64,000 nucleotides of DNA from an uncultured Clostridia bacterium. Its GTDB lineage: Bacteria; Bacillota; Clostridia; Lachnospirales; Anaerotignaceae. The DNA lies in contig CALWRF010000026.1 of assembly GCA_944383885.1 (NCBI GenBank), forward strand, positions 1-64,000, given 5' to 3'. Position numbers and translations under genes: made by a program. The notes beneath the pieces were generated by a model, which was given only the letters and a program-made list of their open reading frames with translations, had not been told where the DNA came from and did not search any database. Numbering within the stretch: the stretch's first letter is position 1; each line of letters opens with the position of its first letter. This document shows positions 1 through 8,370 of the stretch, in pieces.

Positions 1-184
1 CAAATCCATCAATTTTAGGTAACATTAAGTCCAAAAGAATTAAGTCAAATTTATCCTTTTGAAATTTTGCCAGAGCTTCCACGCCATCTCCTGCGATAGT
101 TGTTTCATATCCCGCGTCATGAAGATAAGCTTCTAAAAGTTCTTGAATATCCGGTTCGTCTTCTACAATCAACAATTTTTTCAA
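1..184 (-). CDS. Response regulator, receiver domain (partial, 3' end outside window)
   Basis: Only the first 61 codons are present; the gene runs off the left edge. The visible part is the N-terminal half of a CheY-like receiver: a KKLLIVEDE opening with the acidic pair E8/D9, and LILLDLMLPKIDG with the phospho-acceptor Asp at residue 52. All key residues seen are intact, so this receiver should be phosphorylatable. The start is TTG at 184, preceded by GAGGTG with a 6-nt spacer. Family knowledge suggests an OmpR/PhoB-type regulator, but the output domain is not visible, so the type is inferred. Confidence 0.85.
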   Translation of the reverse strand, partial: MKKLLIVEDEPDIQELLEAYLHDAGYETTIAGDGVEALAKFQKDKFDLILLDLMLPKIDGF

Positions 185-697
185 ATTAAACACCTCTTCG
201 GCAAGCTTAACATAGGTTTATGAATTTATTATGGAGATTTTATTATTTTAAGCTAATTAAAAAGTCAGTTACATGAAATATATATCATTTCAAATAATAA
301 CATATAAAATGTAAAATTACATTAGGTAATATTATGGATATTGCGATAAAAAACATCAGTTTAATTATTTCTTTTTTAGAGTCTGCTTTACTCCGCATTT
401 TCAGCTATACTTGATTTCAGAAACTAAAAAGGCAGTAAGATTTGCCTATCTTACTGCCCGAAAATCGTGTGTGACTTAAAAACACGTTTATTTCTATAAA
501 ATTTGAATTTTGGTGTTTTAAAATTTCACCTTAAAAACCGCGGTGAGCCTTGATTTTATTTATCTTTCAGCTATGTTATCTATTTTTATTTACAACTAAT
601 CATAAACTAACAAAAAAGATGAAATTATCAATCTGCCGCTAAAAATATCAATTGACATACAAAGTTAATGAAAATAAAAAGTCCGTACCATATTTCC
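185..697. other. Intergenic region, no intact gene
   Basis: About 510 bases of AT-rich DNA upstream of the response regulator. It contains an 11-bp hairpin at 431-458 (listed separately) and a small imperfect palindrome at 274-292 (TGAAAT ... ATTTCA) that could be an operator for the response-regulator gene. I see no convincing coding frame here. Confidence 0.6.
431..458 (-). terminator. Rho-independent terminator candidate downstream of the LRR remnant
   Basis: Perfect 11-bp inverted repeat (GGCAGTAAGAT / ATCTTACTGCC) with a 6-nt loop. Read on the minus strand it is followed by a run of T residues (positions 430-426), so it would end transcripts coming from the radical-SAM/serine-leader genes on the right. 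Confidence 0.6.
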
Positions 698-968
698 TTA
701 TATATCACTAAACTCCACAAAAGACAATCCCTGTTCTTTTGCAGACTGCTCCGCATAAGTTTCAGCAATTTTATGTATGATAAACTTTGGACAACCATAA
801 AAGGCACAAGCGTCAATTTCCTCAATCCCCTGAAGTCCTGTTGGCAATGTCACATTCAAAACTTCTTCTGTTTCTTCAAAAAATCTTTTTTAATAATAGT
901 TACTTCTTCTGGGATGATTACATGTTAGCCGCTTCCCAAATAACGAATCAGTCTGCCTTTTTTATCAA
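698..968 (-). pseudogene. Decayed leucine-rich-repeat (BspA/LRR_5-type) tail
   Basis: Continuing leftwards past the stop of the 965-1489 gene, three short reading frames join into one recognisable BspA-like LRR tail. The pieces are a segment reading DKKGRLIRYLGSG, then an in-frame TAA at 925-927, then HVIIPEEVTIIKKDF, then a one-base frameshift in the A6/T6 tract at 878-891, then the last repeat with ACAFYGCPKF and the typical tail EQGLSFVEFSDI, ending at the stop at 698-700. With the frameshift just after residue 174 of the upstream gene this makes three lesions. The likely history is that 965-1489 and this segment were one longer LRR protein gene. Confidence 0.7.
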
Positions 969-1489
969 AAATCGCTTTCTTTTGACGTATTATCTGCTGT
1001 TTCTTCCATGGAGATATCATCTGCTTCCCTATCGTCCTGAACAAAAAGTGAACCACCTGATGCACCATCAATAACAGAAAATTCTTTCCCTTCAAATGAC
1101 TTTGTATATGAATTTGTTTGACAATTATATGTGTACTTTTTGATATAAGAATTTACTGGATCATATTCCTCTGTACCAATTATGGTAATTTCAGCAATAT
1201 CATCTATAGAATGAATCCTACGCACATTTTGAATAAATGAACTATTTTCAGTTAAAATCGGATCGCCTTCACAGTCTATGGCATGTTCCAGCATATCCAC
1301 CAATTCCTGAATATTTTTACATTTTGCCATGGCTTTTGGACTAATATCTGCATTTACTTCGTAATATTCATTTTCTTCGTATCCCGTTACATCATAGTTC
1401 AATGTTTTTCCATTTTTCAGTAAAATCTGCAATTCAAAAATAAAAGAACTGCTGCTGGAATTGGTTACAAAATCGCTTCTAAATTTCAT
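965..1489 (-). CDS. Protein with serine-rich N-terminal signature, partner of radical-SAM enzyme
   Basis: 174-residue product with no enzyme motif I can name. It begins with a striking motif, RSDFVTNSSSSSFIFE (residues 4-19), an N-terminal signature I have seen on otherwise unrelated hypothetical proteins of Firmicutes; its function is unknown to me. The C-terminal 25 residues are acidic. The start ATG at 1489 has a GGGGG ribosome binding site that overlaps the stop of the radical-SAM gene at 1503, so the two are probably translationally coupled and act together. The frame ends where a decayed LRR tail begins (698-968), so the present protein may be a truncated remnant. A modified peptide substrate or a surface protein are both possible. 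Confidence 0.65.
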   Translation of the reverse strand: MKFRSDFVTNSSSSSFIFELQILLKNGKTLNYDVTGYEENEYYEVNADISPKAMAKCKNIQELVDMLEHAIDCEGDPILTENSSFIQNVRRIHSIDDIAEITIIGTEEYDPVNSYIKKYTYNCQTNSYTKSFEGKEFSVIDGASGGSLFVQDDREADDISMEETADNTSKESDF

Positions 1490-1502
1490 GTATTATTCCC
1501 CC

Positions 1503-2585
1503 TTACTGTTCTAAATTTTTCTTTTCTTCTCTTGAACACAATACTATCTGCGGTTTTAGCGGGCAGCCTCCCATGCAAAGTGTCCTTTTGGAACAGTTAG
1601 GGCAACTATTAGAAAGATGATTGCGAAATCTCTGAAACGGCAAGCTTTCCCAAGCTTCTGCGATAGTATGCTTCCTTAATGAAACGGCATATTTCATTTT
1701 CTGATCGAAACTGCAAGGCGTCATACGCATATCAGAACTAATATAACAGCTAAATCTTCCACCCTCACAGGTATCTAACGAAGCCATGTTGATTTTTTTA
1801 CAAAAATTTATAGCTCCGGGCACAAGACAGCTGTCCATGCCTAACAAAAAATTATGCCTTTTCTCCATCTGTGCAAAAAAGAGAGATAACTTAGGCTCTT
1901 CAGGAGAAAGCACATTGGAAATCATTCCTTGTCCCACCGGCTTATGCAATAGAAAAATCACCGCATTAATACCTGATGGAAAATCATCATGACCGAGCCT
2001 TTCAATAGCTTCATCAATGCTGTTTTTCCCTAATACATAATGAATATTGGTCTTAACGCCGGCATCTAAAAGCATTTTTATTGCATTTAAAGTATAGCTG
2101 CTGCGGTACCAGCTTACTGCCACTGCGCCACAGTATTTTTTACAAAGCTTGGCTATATTCTCCGTCATACCGTATCCAGAAGTAGTAAAATTTGGCACTA
2201 AATGATGCGCTCTGCTGATTTCCAGAAGTTCAGCAAATGCTTCATGTTGATCTGGATCACCTCTGCCTCCTAAGGCGAGCTGATTGGTTTTTCCTTCACA
2301 CTGCTTTGCAACTTGACAAAAATCCTCTACTGACATATTGGACTCTTCTTGATACATACCGTTTTGATAACACTCAATTCCTGCCTTAGCACAAAGACCT
2401 GTCTTGCCATGGATGCAGTGTCCCATTATCCCAACATCAATCAAATGTGGAAAAGTTCCTTGGAACGGGTCTATGCCTGTATCTTTTCCGTTCTCGTCCA
2501 GTATTCCAGTACGTATATATGCTCCCGTTTCTGTATCAAAGGCATATTTGAAATGATACTTTCTATCCTCTACCATATACCGCAT
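1503..2585 (-). CDS. Radical-SAM/SPASM-like protein with unusual Cys spacing
   Basis: 360 residues. The N-terminal part carries three cysteines in the order C57-x7-C65-x6-C72 (GHCIHGKTGLC ... ECYQ) where a radical-SAM protein normally has Cx3Cx2C. It is followed by a TIM-barrel-like stretch (ALGGRGDPD, residues about 104-112). The C-terminal third is cysteine-rich (about 250-352: DTCEGGRFSC, PCSFD, CPNCSKRTLCMGGC), as in SPASM domains that hold auxiliary Fe-S clusters in peptide-modifying enzymes. The function is inferred: maturation of a peptide or protein, with the serine-leader protein just downstream as the obvious candidate substrate. ATG at 2585 follows GGGGGAT. Transcribed from the promoter at 2625-2653. 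Confidence 0.7.
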   Translation of the reverse strand: MRYMVEDRKYHFKYAFDTETGAYIRTGILDENGKDTGIDPFQGTFPHLIDVGIMGHCIHGKTGLCAKAGIECYQNGMYQEESNMSVEDFCQVAKQCEGKTNQLALGGRGDPDQHEAFAELLEISRAHHLVPNFTTSGYGMTENIAKLCKKYCGAVAVSWYRSSYTLNAIKMLLDAGVKTNIHYVLGKNSIDEAIERLGHDDFPSGINAVIFLLHKPVGQGMISNVLSPEEPKLSLFFAQMEKRHNFLLGMDSCLVPGAINFCKKINMASLDTCEGGRFSCYISSDMRMTPCSFDQKMKYAVSLRKHTIAEAWESLPFQRFRNHLSNSCPNCSKRTLCMGGCPLKPQIVLCSREEKKNLEQ

Positions 2586-2624
2586 GGATATCCCCCATTT
2601 TCATGTTCTAATCATATTTTTTAT

Positions 2625-2653
2625 ATTTTATCATGCTATTTTATTGGGTTCAA
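2625..2653 (-). promoter_or_regulatory. Sigma-A-type promoter for the radical-SAM operon
   Basis: On the minus strand TTGAAC (2653-2648), a 17-nt spacer and TAAAAT (2630-2625), about 40 bases before the ATG at 2585. This is a reading of consensus matches only. Confidence 0.5.
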
Positions 2654-2851
2654 TACAATGCTTCAAGCTATATATAAAAACAGAGCGTTTTCTTATGTTA
2701 TATATAAGTTCAAAAACTTCTTCATTGACTATAGTATATTTATTTTTTTGAATCCACTTTTTGCCCATTTTCAGAAACAAATCATGACCACCGGCTAAGT
2801 TAAGGTGTCAATATAAAGTAGACAGCTTCAATAGTCGCGTGGTTTTCTTGA

Positions 2852-2892
2852 TACAAAAAATAACAGGTCGATTTGACCTGTTATTTTTTGTA
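2852..2892. terminator. Bidirectional Rho-independent terminator
   Basis: Long perfect stem: ACAAAAAATAACAGGTC pairs with its complement across a 5-nt loop, with A-runs on the left and T-runs on the right, so it works in either direction. It sits between ppdK and the radical-SAM island and would insulate the island from ppdK read-through. Confidence 0.85.
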
Positions 2893-3168
2893 CGTTATTG
2901 GTAAATGAGTGATATACATATATATTTTACATATATATTATACCTTCAAACTAATATCAAGGTTTTATTGTGCTAAACAATCTGTTTTATAAGTTGTCCA
3001 ATTATTGTCACACTATTTCATAAAAATTAACGAAATTTTACAAAACTACATGAGTTTCTTCCTATATTATGCAAAATTATAAAAACTAAGAATTTGATTT
3101 TTTCTTAAATATAGTTATTTTTTTACGCATATTTTCCAATAATACTGCAAAAAATTATATAAATACGG

Positions 3169-3202
3169 CAGAAAGGGCGTACTTATAAGCACGCTCTTTC
3201 TG
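3169..3202 (-). terminator. Hairpin downstream of ppdK
   Basis: Twelve-bp stem (CAGAAAGGGCGT / ACGCTCTTTCTG, one G-U pair) with a 10-nt loop, about 70 bases after the ppdK stop. The downstream T-tract on the minus strand is interrupted, so it may be a weak terminator or an RNA-stabilising 3' hairpin. Confidence 0.55.
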
Positions 3203-3270
3203 TAAGGTAGGATTATGATGTTTTGGTTTGGTGTGTATATAATAATCTTTATCAGATATTATATCGTTAA

Positions 3271-5898
3271 TTATTTACGGTTATTAATTACAGCCTGTGC
3301 AGCTGCAAGTCTTGCAATAGGTACTCTAAACGGTGAGCATGATACATAGTCAAGACCTAAAATCTCGCAGAACTCTATTGAAGATGGGTCTCCGCCATGT
3401 TCACCGCATATTCCAAGGTGAAGGTCTGGTCTTGCCCCCTTGCCTTTTTCAACAGCTATTCTCATAAGCTCGCCTACACCGCTTCTGTCAAGTTTAGCTG
3501 TAGGGTCGCATTCATAAATCTTTTTGTCAATATAATCAGCAAGTATCTTGCCTGCGTCATCTCTTGATAAGCCGTATGTCATCTGTGTAAGGTCGTTTGT
3601 TCCAAATGAGAAGAACTCAGCCTCAGTAGCTATCTGGTCAGCTGTAAGTGCGGCTCTTGGTATTTCAATCATAGTGCCTACAAGATATTTCATCTCTATT
3701 CCGCTTTCGGCAATAAGCTTGTCGGCAACCTCAACAATAAGGTCCTTAACAAACTTCATTTCCTTAACATCGCCAACAAGCGGAATCATAATTTCAGGCA
3801 CAATGTTATAACCTTTATTCTTTTTAACCTCAAGAGCAGCCTCAATTATAGCGGAAGCCTGCATTTTTGCAATTTCAGGGTAGCTAACCGCAAGACGGCA
3901 GCCTCTGTGACCCATCATAGGGTTAAGCTCATGGAGACCTTTCGCCTTAATTTTAAGCTCCTCAACAGATTTTCCCATAACTTTTGAAATCTGCTCAAAT
4001 TCTTCGTCTGTATTAGGAAGGAACTCATGAAGAGGCGGGTCAAGAAGACGGATAGTAACCGGTCTTTCCTGCATAGCCTCGTAAATTCCAATAAAGTCTT
4101 CTTTCTGGTATGGTTTAATTGCTTCAAGAGCGGCAATTCTTTCTTCTTCTGAGTCTGAAAGAATCATAATACGGAATTTAAGTATACGGTTTTCCTCAAA
4201 GAACATGTGCTCTGTTCTTGTAAGACCTATGCCTTCTGCGCCAAATTCAACAGCCTTAGCGGCGTCCTTAGGTGTGTCGGCATTTGTTCTTATTTTAAGA
4301 CGTCTTGTGTTATCAGCCCAGCTCATAAACTCGGCAAAATCGCCTGAAATAGCAGGGTCTGTAGTAGGAATATCCTCTCCGTAAATATTACCTGTAGAAC
4401 CGTCGAGAGAAATATAATCTCCTTCTTTAAATGTCCTTCCGCCAAGAGTAAATGTCTTTTCTTCTTCATTCATCTTAATAGCTTCACAGCCTGAAACACA
4501 GCATCTGCCCATACCCCTTGCTACAACGGCAGCATGGCTTGTCATACCGCCGCGGACTGTAAGTATGCCTTCTGCCGCAGCCATTCCTTCAATATCTTCA
4601 GGGCTTGTTTCAAGACGGACAAGCACAACCCTTTCGCCTGTTTTAGCCGCTTCTTTAGCTTCCTCAGCCGTAAAGTAAATTTTGCCTGCGCCTGCTCCTG
4701 GAGAAGCCGGAAGACCTTTGCCTATCGGAGTTGCGGCTTTAAGTTTTTCAGCATCAAAAGCTGGATGAAGGAGCTGGTCAAGCTGTTTAGGCTCAACTTT
4801 AAGGAGAGCTTCTTCTTTTGTAATAAGACCTTCTTTAACCATATCAACAGCTATTTTAAGGGCGGCGGCAGCTGTTCTTTTTCCGTTTCTTGTCTGGAGG
4901 AAGTAAAGCTTGCCGTTTTCAATAGTAAACTCCATATCCTGCATATCTTTATAATGTTTTTCAAGTTTTGATGAAAGGTCGCAGAACTGTTTATAAACTT
5001 CCGGCATATCATGCTCAAGTGTTGCTATAGGCTTTGGAGTCCTAACTCCGGCAACAACGTCTTCGCCCTGAGCATTTATAAGGTACTCGCCAAACATTTT
5101 TCTTTCACCTGTAGCGGCATTTCTTGTAAAGGCAACACCTGTACCTGAAGTATCTCCCATATTGCCGAAAACCATCATCTGAACATTAACGGCTGTGCCC
5201 CAGCTGTAAGGAATATCATTCATTCTTCTGTAAACAAATGCGCGTGGGTTATCCCATGAACGGAAAACAGCTTTAACAGCCTCAAAAAGCTGCACTTTAG
5301 GGTCCTGAGGAAACTCAACGCCCTGATCTTCAAAATAAATCTTTTTAAAGTCCTCAGTTACTTTTTTAAGGTCGTCTGCTGTAAGGTCTGTATCGTACTG
5401 AGCGCCTACTGATTCTTTATATTCATCAAGGTGTCTTTCAAATTTTGATTTTGAAACACCTATAACAACATCAGCAAACATCATTATAAATCTTCTGTAT
5501 GAGTCGTAAGCAAATCTTTCGTTATTTGTAGCTTTTGCAAGACCTTTAACCGAAATATCATTAAGACCGAGGTTAAGGACTGTGTCCATCATTCCCGGCA
5601 TAGAAGCCCTTGCGCCGGAGCGGACAGAAACGAGAAGCGGATTATCGTTATCCCCAAGCTTTTTGCCTGCTTTTTCTTCAAGCTTAGCTAAAGCTGTTTC
5701 AATTTGTTCCTTAATTTCATCTGAAAGCTCTTTGCCGTTTTCATTATAGTATGTACAAGCCTCTGTGCTTACTGTAAATCCCTGAGGTATAGGAAGACCC
5801 ATATTTGTCATTTCAGCAAGATTAGCTCCTTTGCCGCCGAGCAAATCTCTCATTGAGGCGGCTCCTTCATTAAACATATAAACATATTTTTTGCTCAT
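3271..5898 (-). CDS. ppdK: Pyruvate, phosphate dikinase
   Basis: 875 residues, the normal length for bacterial PPDK. It interconverts pyruvate + ATP + phosphate with PEP + AMP + pyrophosphate, a cytoplasmic reaction that anaerobes often use in glycolysis in place of, or beside, pyruvate kinase. The N-terminal nucleotide-binding domain opens with GGKGANLAEM. The central swivel domain has the phospho-histidine motif GGMTSHAAVVARGMG. The C-terminal PEP/pyruvate TIM barrel ends with GICGEHGGDP and the catalytic-cysteine region. I place the start at ATG 5898, because GGAGTGG lies 8 nt upstream; an upstream in-frame GTG (5907) lies inside that ribosome binding site. Single-gene transcript with its own promoter (6004-6032). 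Confidence 0.97.
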   Translation of the reverse strand: MSKKYVYMFNEGAASMRDLLGGKGANLAEMTNMGLPIPQGFTVSTEACTYYNENGKELSDEIKEQIETALAKLEEKAGKKLGDNDNPLLVSVRSGARASMPGMMDTVLNLGLNDISVKGLAKATNNERFAYDSYRRFIMMFADVVIGVSKSKFERHLDEYKESVGAQYDTDLTADDLKKVTEDFKKIYFEDQGVEFPQDPKVQLFEAVKAVFRSWDNPRAFVYRRMNDIPYSWGTAVNVQMMVFGNMGDTSGTGVAFTRNAATGERKMFGEYLINAQGEDVVAGVRTPKPIATLEHDMPEVYKQFCDLSSKLEKHYKDMQDMEFTIENGKLYFLQTRNGKRTAAAALKIAVDMVKEGLITKEEALLKVEPKQLDQLLHPAFDAEKLKAATPIGKGLPASPGAGAGKIYFTAEEAKEAAKTGERVVLVRLETSPEDIEGMAAAEGILTVRGGMTSHAAVVARGMGRCCVSGCEAIKMNEEEKTFTLGGRTFKEGDYISLDGSTGNIYGEDIPTTDPAISGDFAEFMSWADNTRRLKIRTNADTPKDAAKAVEFGAEGIGLTRTEHMFFEENRILKFRIMILSDSEEERIAALEAIKPYQKEDFIGIYEAMQERPVTIRLLDPPLHEFLPNTDEEFEQISKVMGKSVEELKIKAKGLHELNPMMGHRGCRLAVSYPEIAKMQASAIIEAALEVKKNKGYNIVPEIMIPLVGDVKEMKFVKDLIVEVADKLIAESGIEMKYLVGTMIEIPRAALTADQIATEAEFFSFGTNDLTQMTYGLSRDDAGKILADYIDKKIYECDPTAKLDRSGVGELMRIAVEKGKGARPDLHLGICGEHGGDPSSIEFCEILGLDYVSCSPFRVPIARLAAAQAVINNRK

Positions 5899-6003
5899 TG
5901 TACCCACTCCGTTTCCATATTTACAGAATATTTTAAGGTAAAAACACTTCTATTTTTATCTTTTTATAAAGTAATAAAACTGCGATTTATAATTACAAAA
6001 TAA

Positions 6004-6032
6004 AGTATAACATTATATTCTAATAATAGCAA
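6004..6032 (-). promoter_or_regulatory. Sigma-A promoter of ppdK
   Basis: Minus strand: TTGCTA (6032-6027), 17-nt spacer, TATACT (6009-6004), with an extended -10 TGT directly before it. This predicts a leader of about 100 nt before ppdK. Confidence 0.65.
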
Positions 6033-6330
6033 TATAAAATCAATAAAATTTTAAATATTTTTTACATTAATCAATTCATATTAACAATTGAAAAACCATG
6101 ATAAATGCCTATAATTTAGTTCATTATTCGACAATGTAGTATAAAATTTATGAAAAATTTTACACTCATTTTTTCATGTAAATTAAGTAATTTTTTAACT
6201 ACTTAATTTTTAAAAACCGTATATTTTTTAACTAAGCTGAGCATGTACGGTAAATTATATTCATTATTGTATTATTTAATATACTGAATTATGAACATTT
6301 TTTATGCGTTTCATTTACATCACCAACTAA

Positions 6331-6367
6331 AAAACGGAAAGAATTAATTCATAATTCTTTCCGTTTT
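6331..6367. terminator. Bidirectional terminator after the Na/Pi cotransporter
   Basis: Perfect 16-bp stem (AAAACGGAAAGAATTA with its complement) and 5-nt loop, 16 bases beyond the stop of the transporter gene; flanking A/T runs allow termination in both directions. Confidence 0.85.
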
Positions 6368-6382
6368 GCAACACAATAAATT

Positions 6383-8155
6383 TCACATGCCAACTTTATA
6401 CTTATCTTTATAAAACTTATACATTTTTTCATACTCAAGTGTAGGTTCGTTATGGAGCCTTTCAGAAAGAGCATGAGTATTTTTTAAATCTTGCTTATCT
6501 TTTTCAATTGCCTGAAGAATATATATCGCTATATTAGAGCAATGGTCGGATATTCTTTCAAGGCTTGTAAGAAGTTCCAAAAGAGATATGCCGCCTTCAA
6601 TACTGCACGTGCCTTCACAAAGCCTTTTTACATGTGTATCTTTAAGAGTAAAATTAATCGAATCTATAACCTGCTCCAAAGGCTCAATATTAATAGCTGT
6701 TTCCAAATCCCTCTTGGAATAGGCTTCTACAGCCATAGCAAGTATTTCCGTTACGGCATCTCCCATTATTTTAAATTCTCTTTTCCCTTCTTCAGAAAAC
6801 TTTATGTCATTTTCAAAATTTCTTTTAGCAACTTCAGCCACATTCATGCAGTGGTCGGAAATTCGCTCAAAATCGCTTACACTGTGCAGCATTTCCACCA
6901 CAAGGCTGTTGCTTGTTTCATTAATGTCTGCTGCTGTAATTTTTAAAAGATAATTGCCTATAGCCGTTTCAAACCGGTCTATGAGATTTTCATCGCTTTC
7001 AACTTTAGAGAATTTTTTTTCGGAATAGTCGTCAAAAAGAGAAATTGACCTTTTTAAATTTTTTAAAGCCAGCAAAGCCATTGAATTTAAAACCTTTCTT
7101 GCCTGCTCTACCGCAAGGTTAGGTGTTTTAAGCAGAAAGTCGTCAAGAAGCGCCAAATCTTTTTCTTCAACAGATTCATCATCATTTTTAACAGCTTTGT
7201 TTGAAATTTTTATCAATACATTAATAAACGGCAAAAGAGCGCAAGTTGTAATAATATTAAATAATGTATGAAAATTAGCTATATCTCCTCTGTTTACAAC
7301 TGAATCCCAAAATTCAAAATGTACAAATAAGTTCAAGCCATATATTATGCAAAAGAAAAGAGCCATTCCTATAACATTATTTAAAACATCAATAAATACA
7401 ACCCTTTTAGCGTCTCTTTTTGAACCTATGCTCGCAAGAACAACTGTTATGCACTTGCCGACATTCTGCCCAAGTATTACAGGTATAGCTGTTGCGTATG
7501 TAATCGCGCCTGTTGAGGATAGCGCCTGTAATATGCCTACAGAAGCTGAAGAACTTTGCAGCACCGCCGTCATTAACATGCCTAAAATTATGCCGAAAAC
7601 AGGGTTAGAGAATATAAAAAACAAATTGGTAAATCCGGGCATATCCTTTAGCGGCGAAAGAGTAGTTTCCATAGTATCCATGCCAAAAAATATCATTCCC
7701 AAGCCGAGCATTATGGTTCCCACATCTTTTTTCTTTTTTGTTCTTGAAAAAACAAATAAGGCTGCGCCTATGCCTATAAGTATGGGACCAAATGATGAGG
7801 GTTTTAAAAGCGAAAGTACTATTCCACTTTCACCTATATCACCAAGCCTTAAAATCTGCCCAGTCACAGTAGTACCTATATTTGCACCCATAACTACTGG
7901 CACAGCATTTGAAAGCTTCATTACTCCGGCATTTATAAGACCTACAACCATAATTGTTGTAGCTGAAGAACTTTGTATTATTCCAGTAACGGCAGTACCT
8001 AAAAATACGCCTTTAGCTCTGTTGCTTGTAAGCTTTTCAAGCATTTTTTCAAGGCTTGCGCCGGCTATTTTTTCAAGCGCAGCACCTAAAACACTCATTC
8101 CGAATAGAAAAAGCCCTATGCCGGCAAATAATGGTAAAACAGTAATTAGGCTCAT
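6383..8155 (-). CDS. Na+/phosphate cotransporter family protein with PhoU-like domain
   Basis: 590 residues. The N-terminal half (about 1-310) is membrane-embedded and carries the duplicated signature of the NptA/Na-Pi cotransporter family, QSSSATTIM and QSSSASVGIL, one per inverted repeat. The C-terminal half (about 350-570) is a soluble, helical PhoU-like domain with two similar ISDHC motifs (FERISDHCMN, LERISDHCSN). The likely role is sodium-coupled phosphate uptake or export at the membrane, with the PhoU domain regulating it. Start at ATG 8155, preceded by AAAGGAGA; a longer frame extends upstream but lacks a ribosome binding site. Monocistronic: promoter at 8196-8224, terminator at 6331-6367. 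Confidence 0.9.
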   Translation of the reverse strand: MSLITVLPLFAGIGLFLFGMSVLGAALEKIAGASLEKMLEKLTSNRAKGVFLGTAVTGIIQSSSATTIMVVGLINAGVMKLSNAVPVVMGANIGTTVTGQILRLGDIGESGIVLSLLKPSSFGPILIGIGAALFVFSRTKKKKDVGTIMLGLGMIFFGMDTMETTLSPLKDMPGFTNLFFIFSNPVFGIILGMLMTAVLQSSSASVGILQALSSTGAITYATAIPVILGQNVGKCITVVLASIGSKRDAKRVVFIDVLNNVIGMALFFCIIYGLNLFVHFEFWDSVVNRGDIANFHTLFNIITTCALLPFINVLIKISNKAVKNDDESVEEKDLALLDDFLLKTPNLAVEQARKVLNSMALLALKNLKRSISLFDDYSEKKFSKVESDENLIDRFETAIGNYLLKITAADINETSNSLVVEMLHSVSDFERISDHCMNVAEVAKRNFENDIKFSEEGKREFKIMGDAVTEILAMAVEAYSKRDLETAINIEPLEQVIDSINFTLKDTHVKRLCEGTCSIEGGISLLELLTSLERISDHCSNIAIYILQAIEKDKQDLKNTHALSERLHNEPTLEYEKMYKFYKDKYKVGM

Positions 8156-8195
8156 TTTATTGTCTCCTTTTATAATCAGCTGCTTCTGATAAAAA

Positions 8196-8224
8196 AGTAT
8201 ATCATTTTTTTTGACAGCCAACAA
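8196..8224 (-). promoter_or_regulatory. Promoter of the Na/Pi cotransporter gene
   Basis: Minus strand: TTGTTG (8224-8219), 17-nt spacer, TATACT (8201-8196) preceded by TGA (extended -10). About 40 bases from the ATG. Confidence 0.5.
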
Positions 8225-8342
8225 CAAATACAGCTCAAAAAATACACTAAAATTTTACAAGCATTTTACTTAATTCTAACACAACAGCTAAACTAAACCT
8301 TTTTATCAATTCACTTAATTATTGATTTATTTTATAAACATA

Positions 8343-8370
8343 AAAACACGGTATATTTATACCGTGTTTT
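8343..8370. terminator. Terminator overlapping the end of the ClC gene
   Basis: Perfect 12-bp stem AAAACACGGTAT / ATACCGTGTTTT with a 4-nt loop, starting at the stop codon of the ClC-type gene, with T-rich sequence after it on the minus strand. Confidence 0.75.

Larger units (their letters stand above)
2586..3270. other. Intergenic region between ppdK and the radical-SAM gene
   Basis: About 685 bases with a promoter near the right edge of the radical-SAM gene, a strong bidirectional terminator at 2852-2892 and a second hairpin at 3169-3202. An open frame on the minus strand (about 2632-2811, containing KMGKKWIQKNKYTIVNEEVF) has no clear start and overlaps the promoter; I do not call it. Bases near 2812-2833 (GGTGTCAATATAAAGTAGACA) resemble the terminal repeats of IS3-family elements, but no transposase or second end is present. 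Confidence 0.5.
5899..6382. other. Upstream region of ppdK
   Basis: AT-rich and gene-free. It holds the ppdK promoter (6004-6032), the terminator of the phosphate transporter (6331-6367) and a perfect 8-base Spo0A-box sequence (TTGTCGAA on the minus strand, 6134-6127) about 95 bases upstream of the promoter. One such 8-mer is not statistically remarkable in 64 kb. Confidence 0.5.

Noticed and set aside
2812..2833. GGTGTCAATATAAAGTAGACA resembling an IS3-family end
   Set aside because: A single end with no transposase fragment and no second terminal repeat; the similarity is from memory and may be chance.
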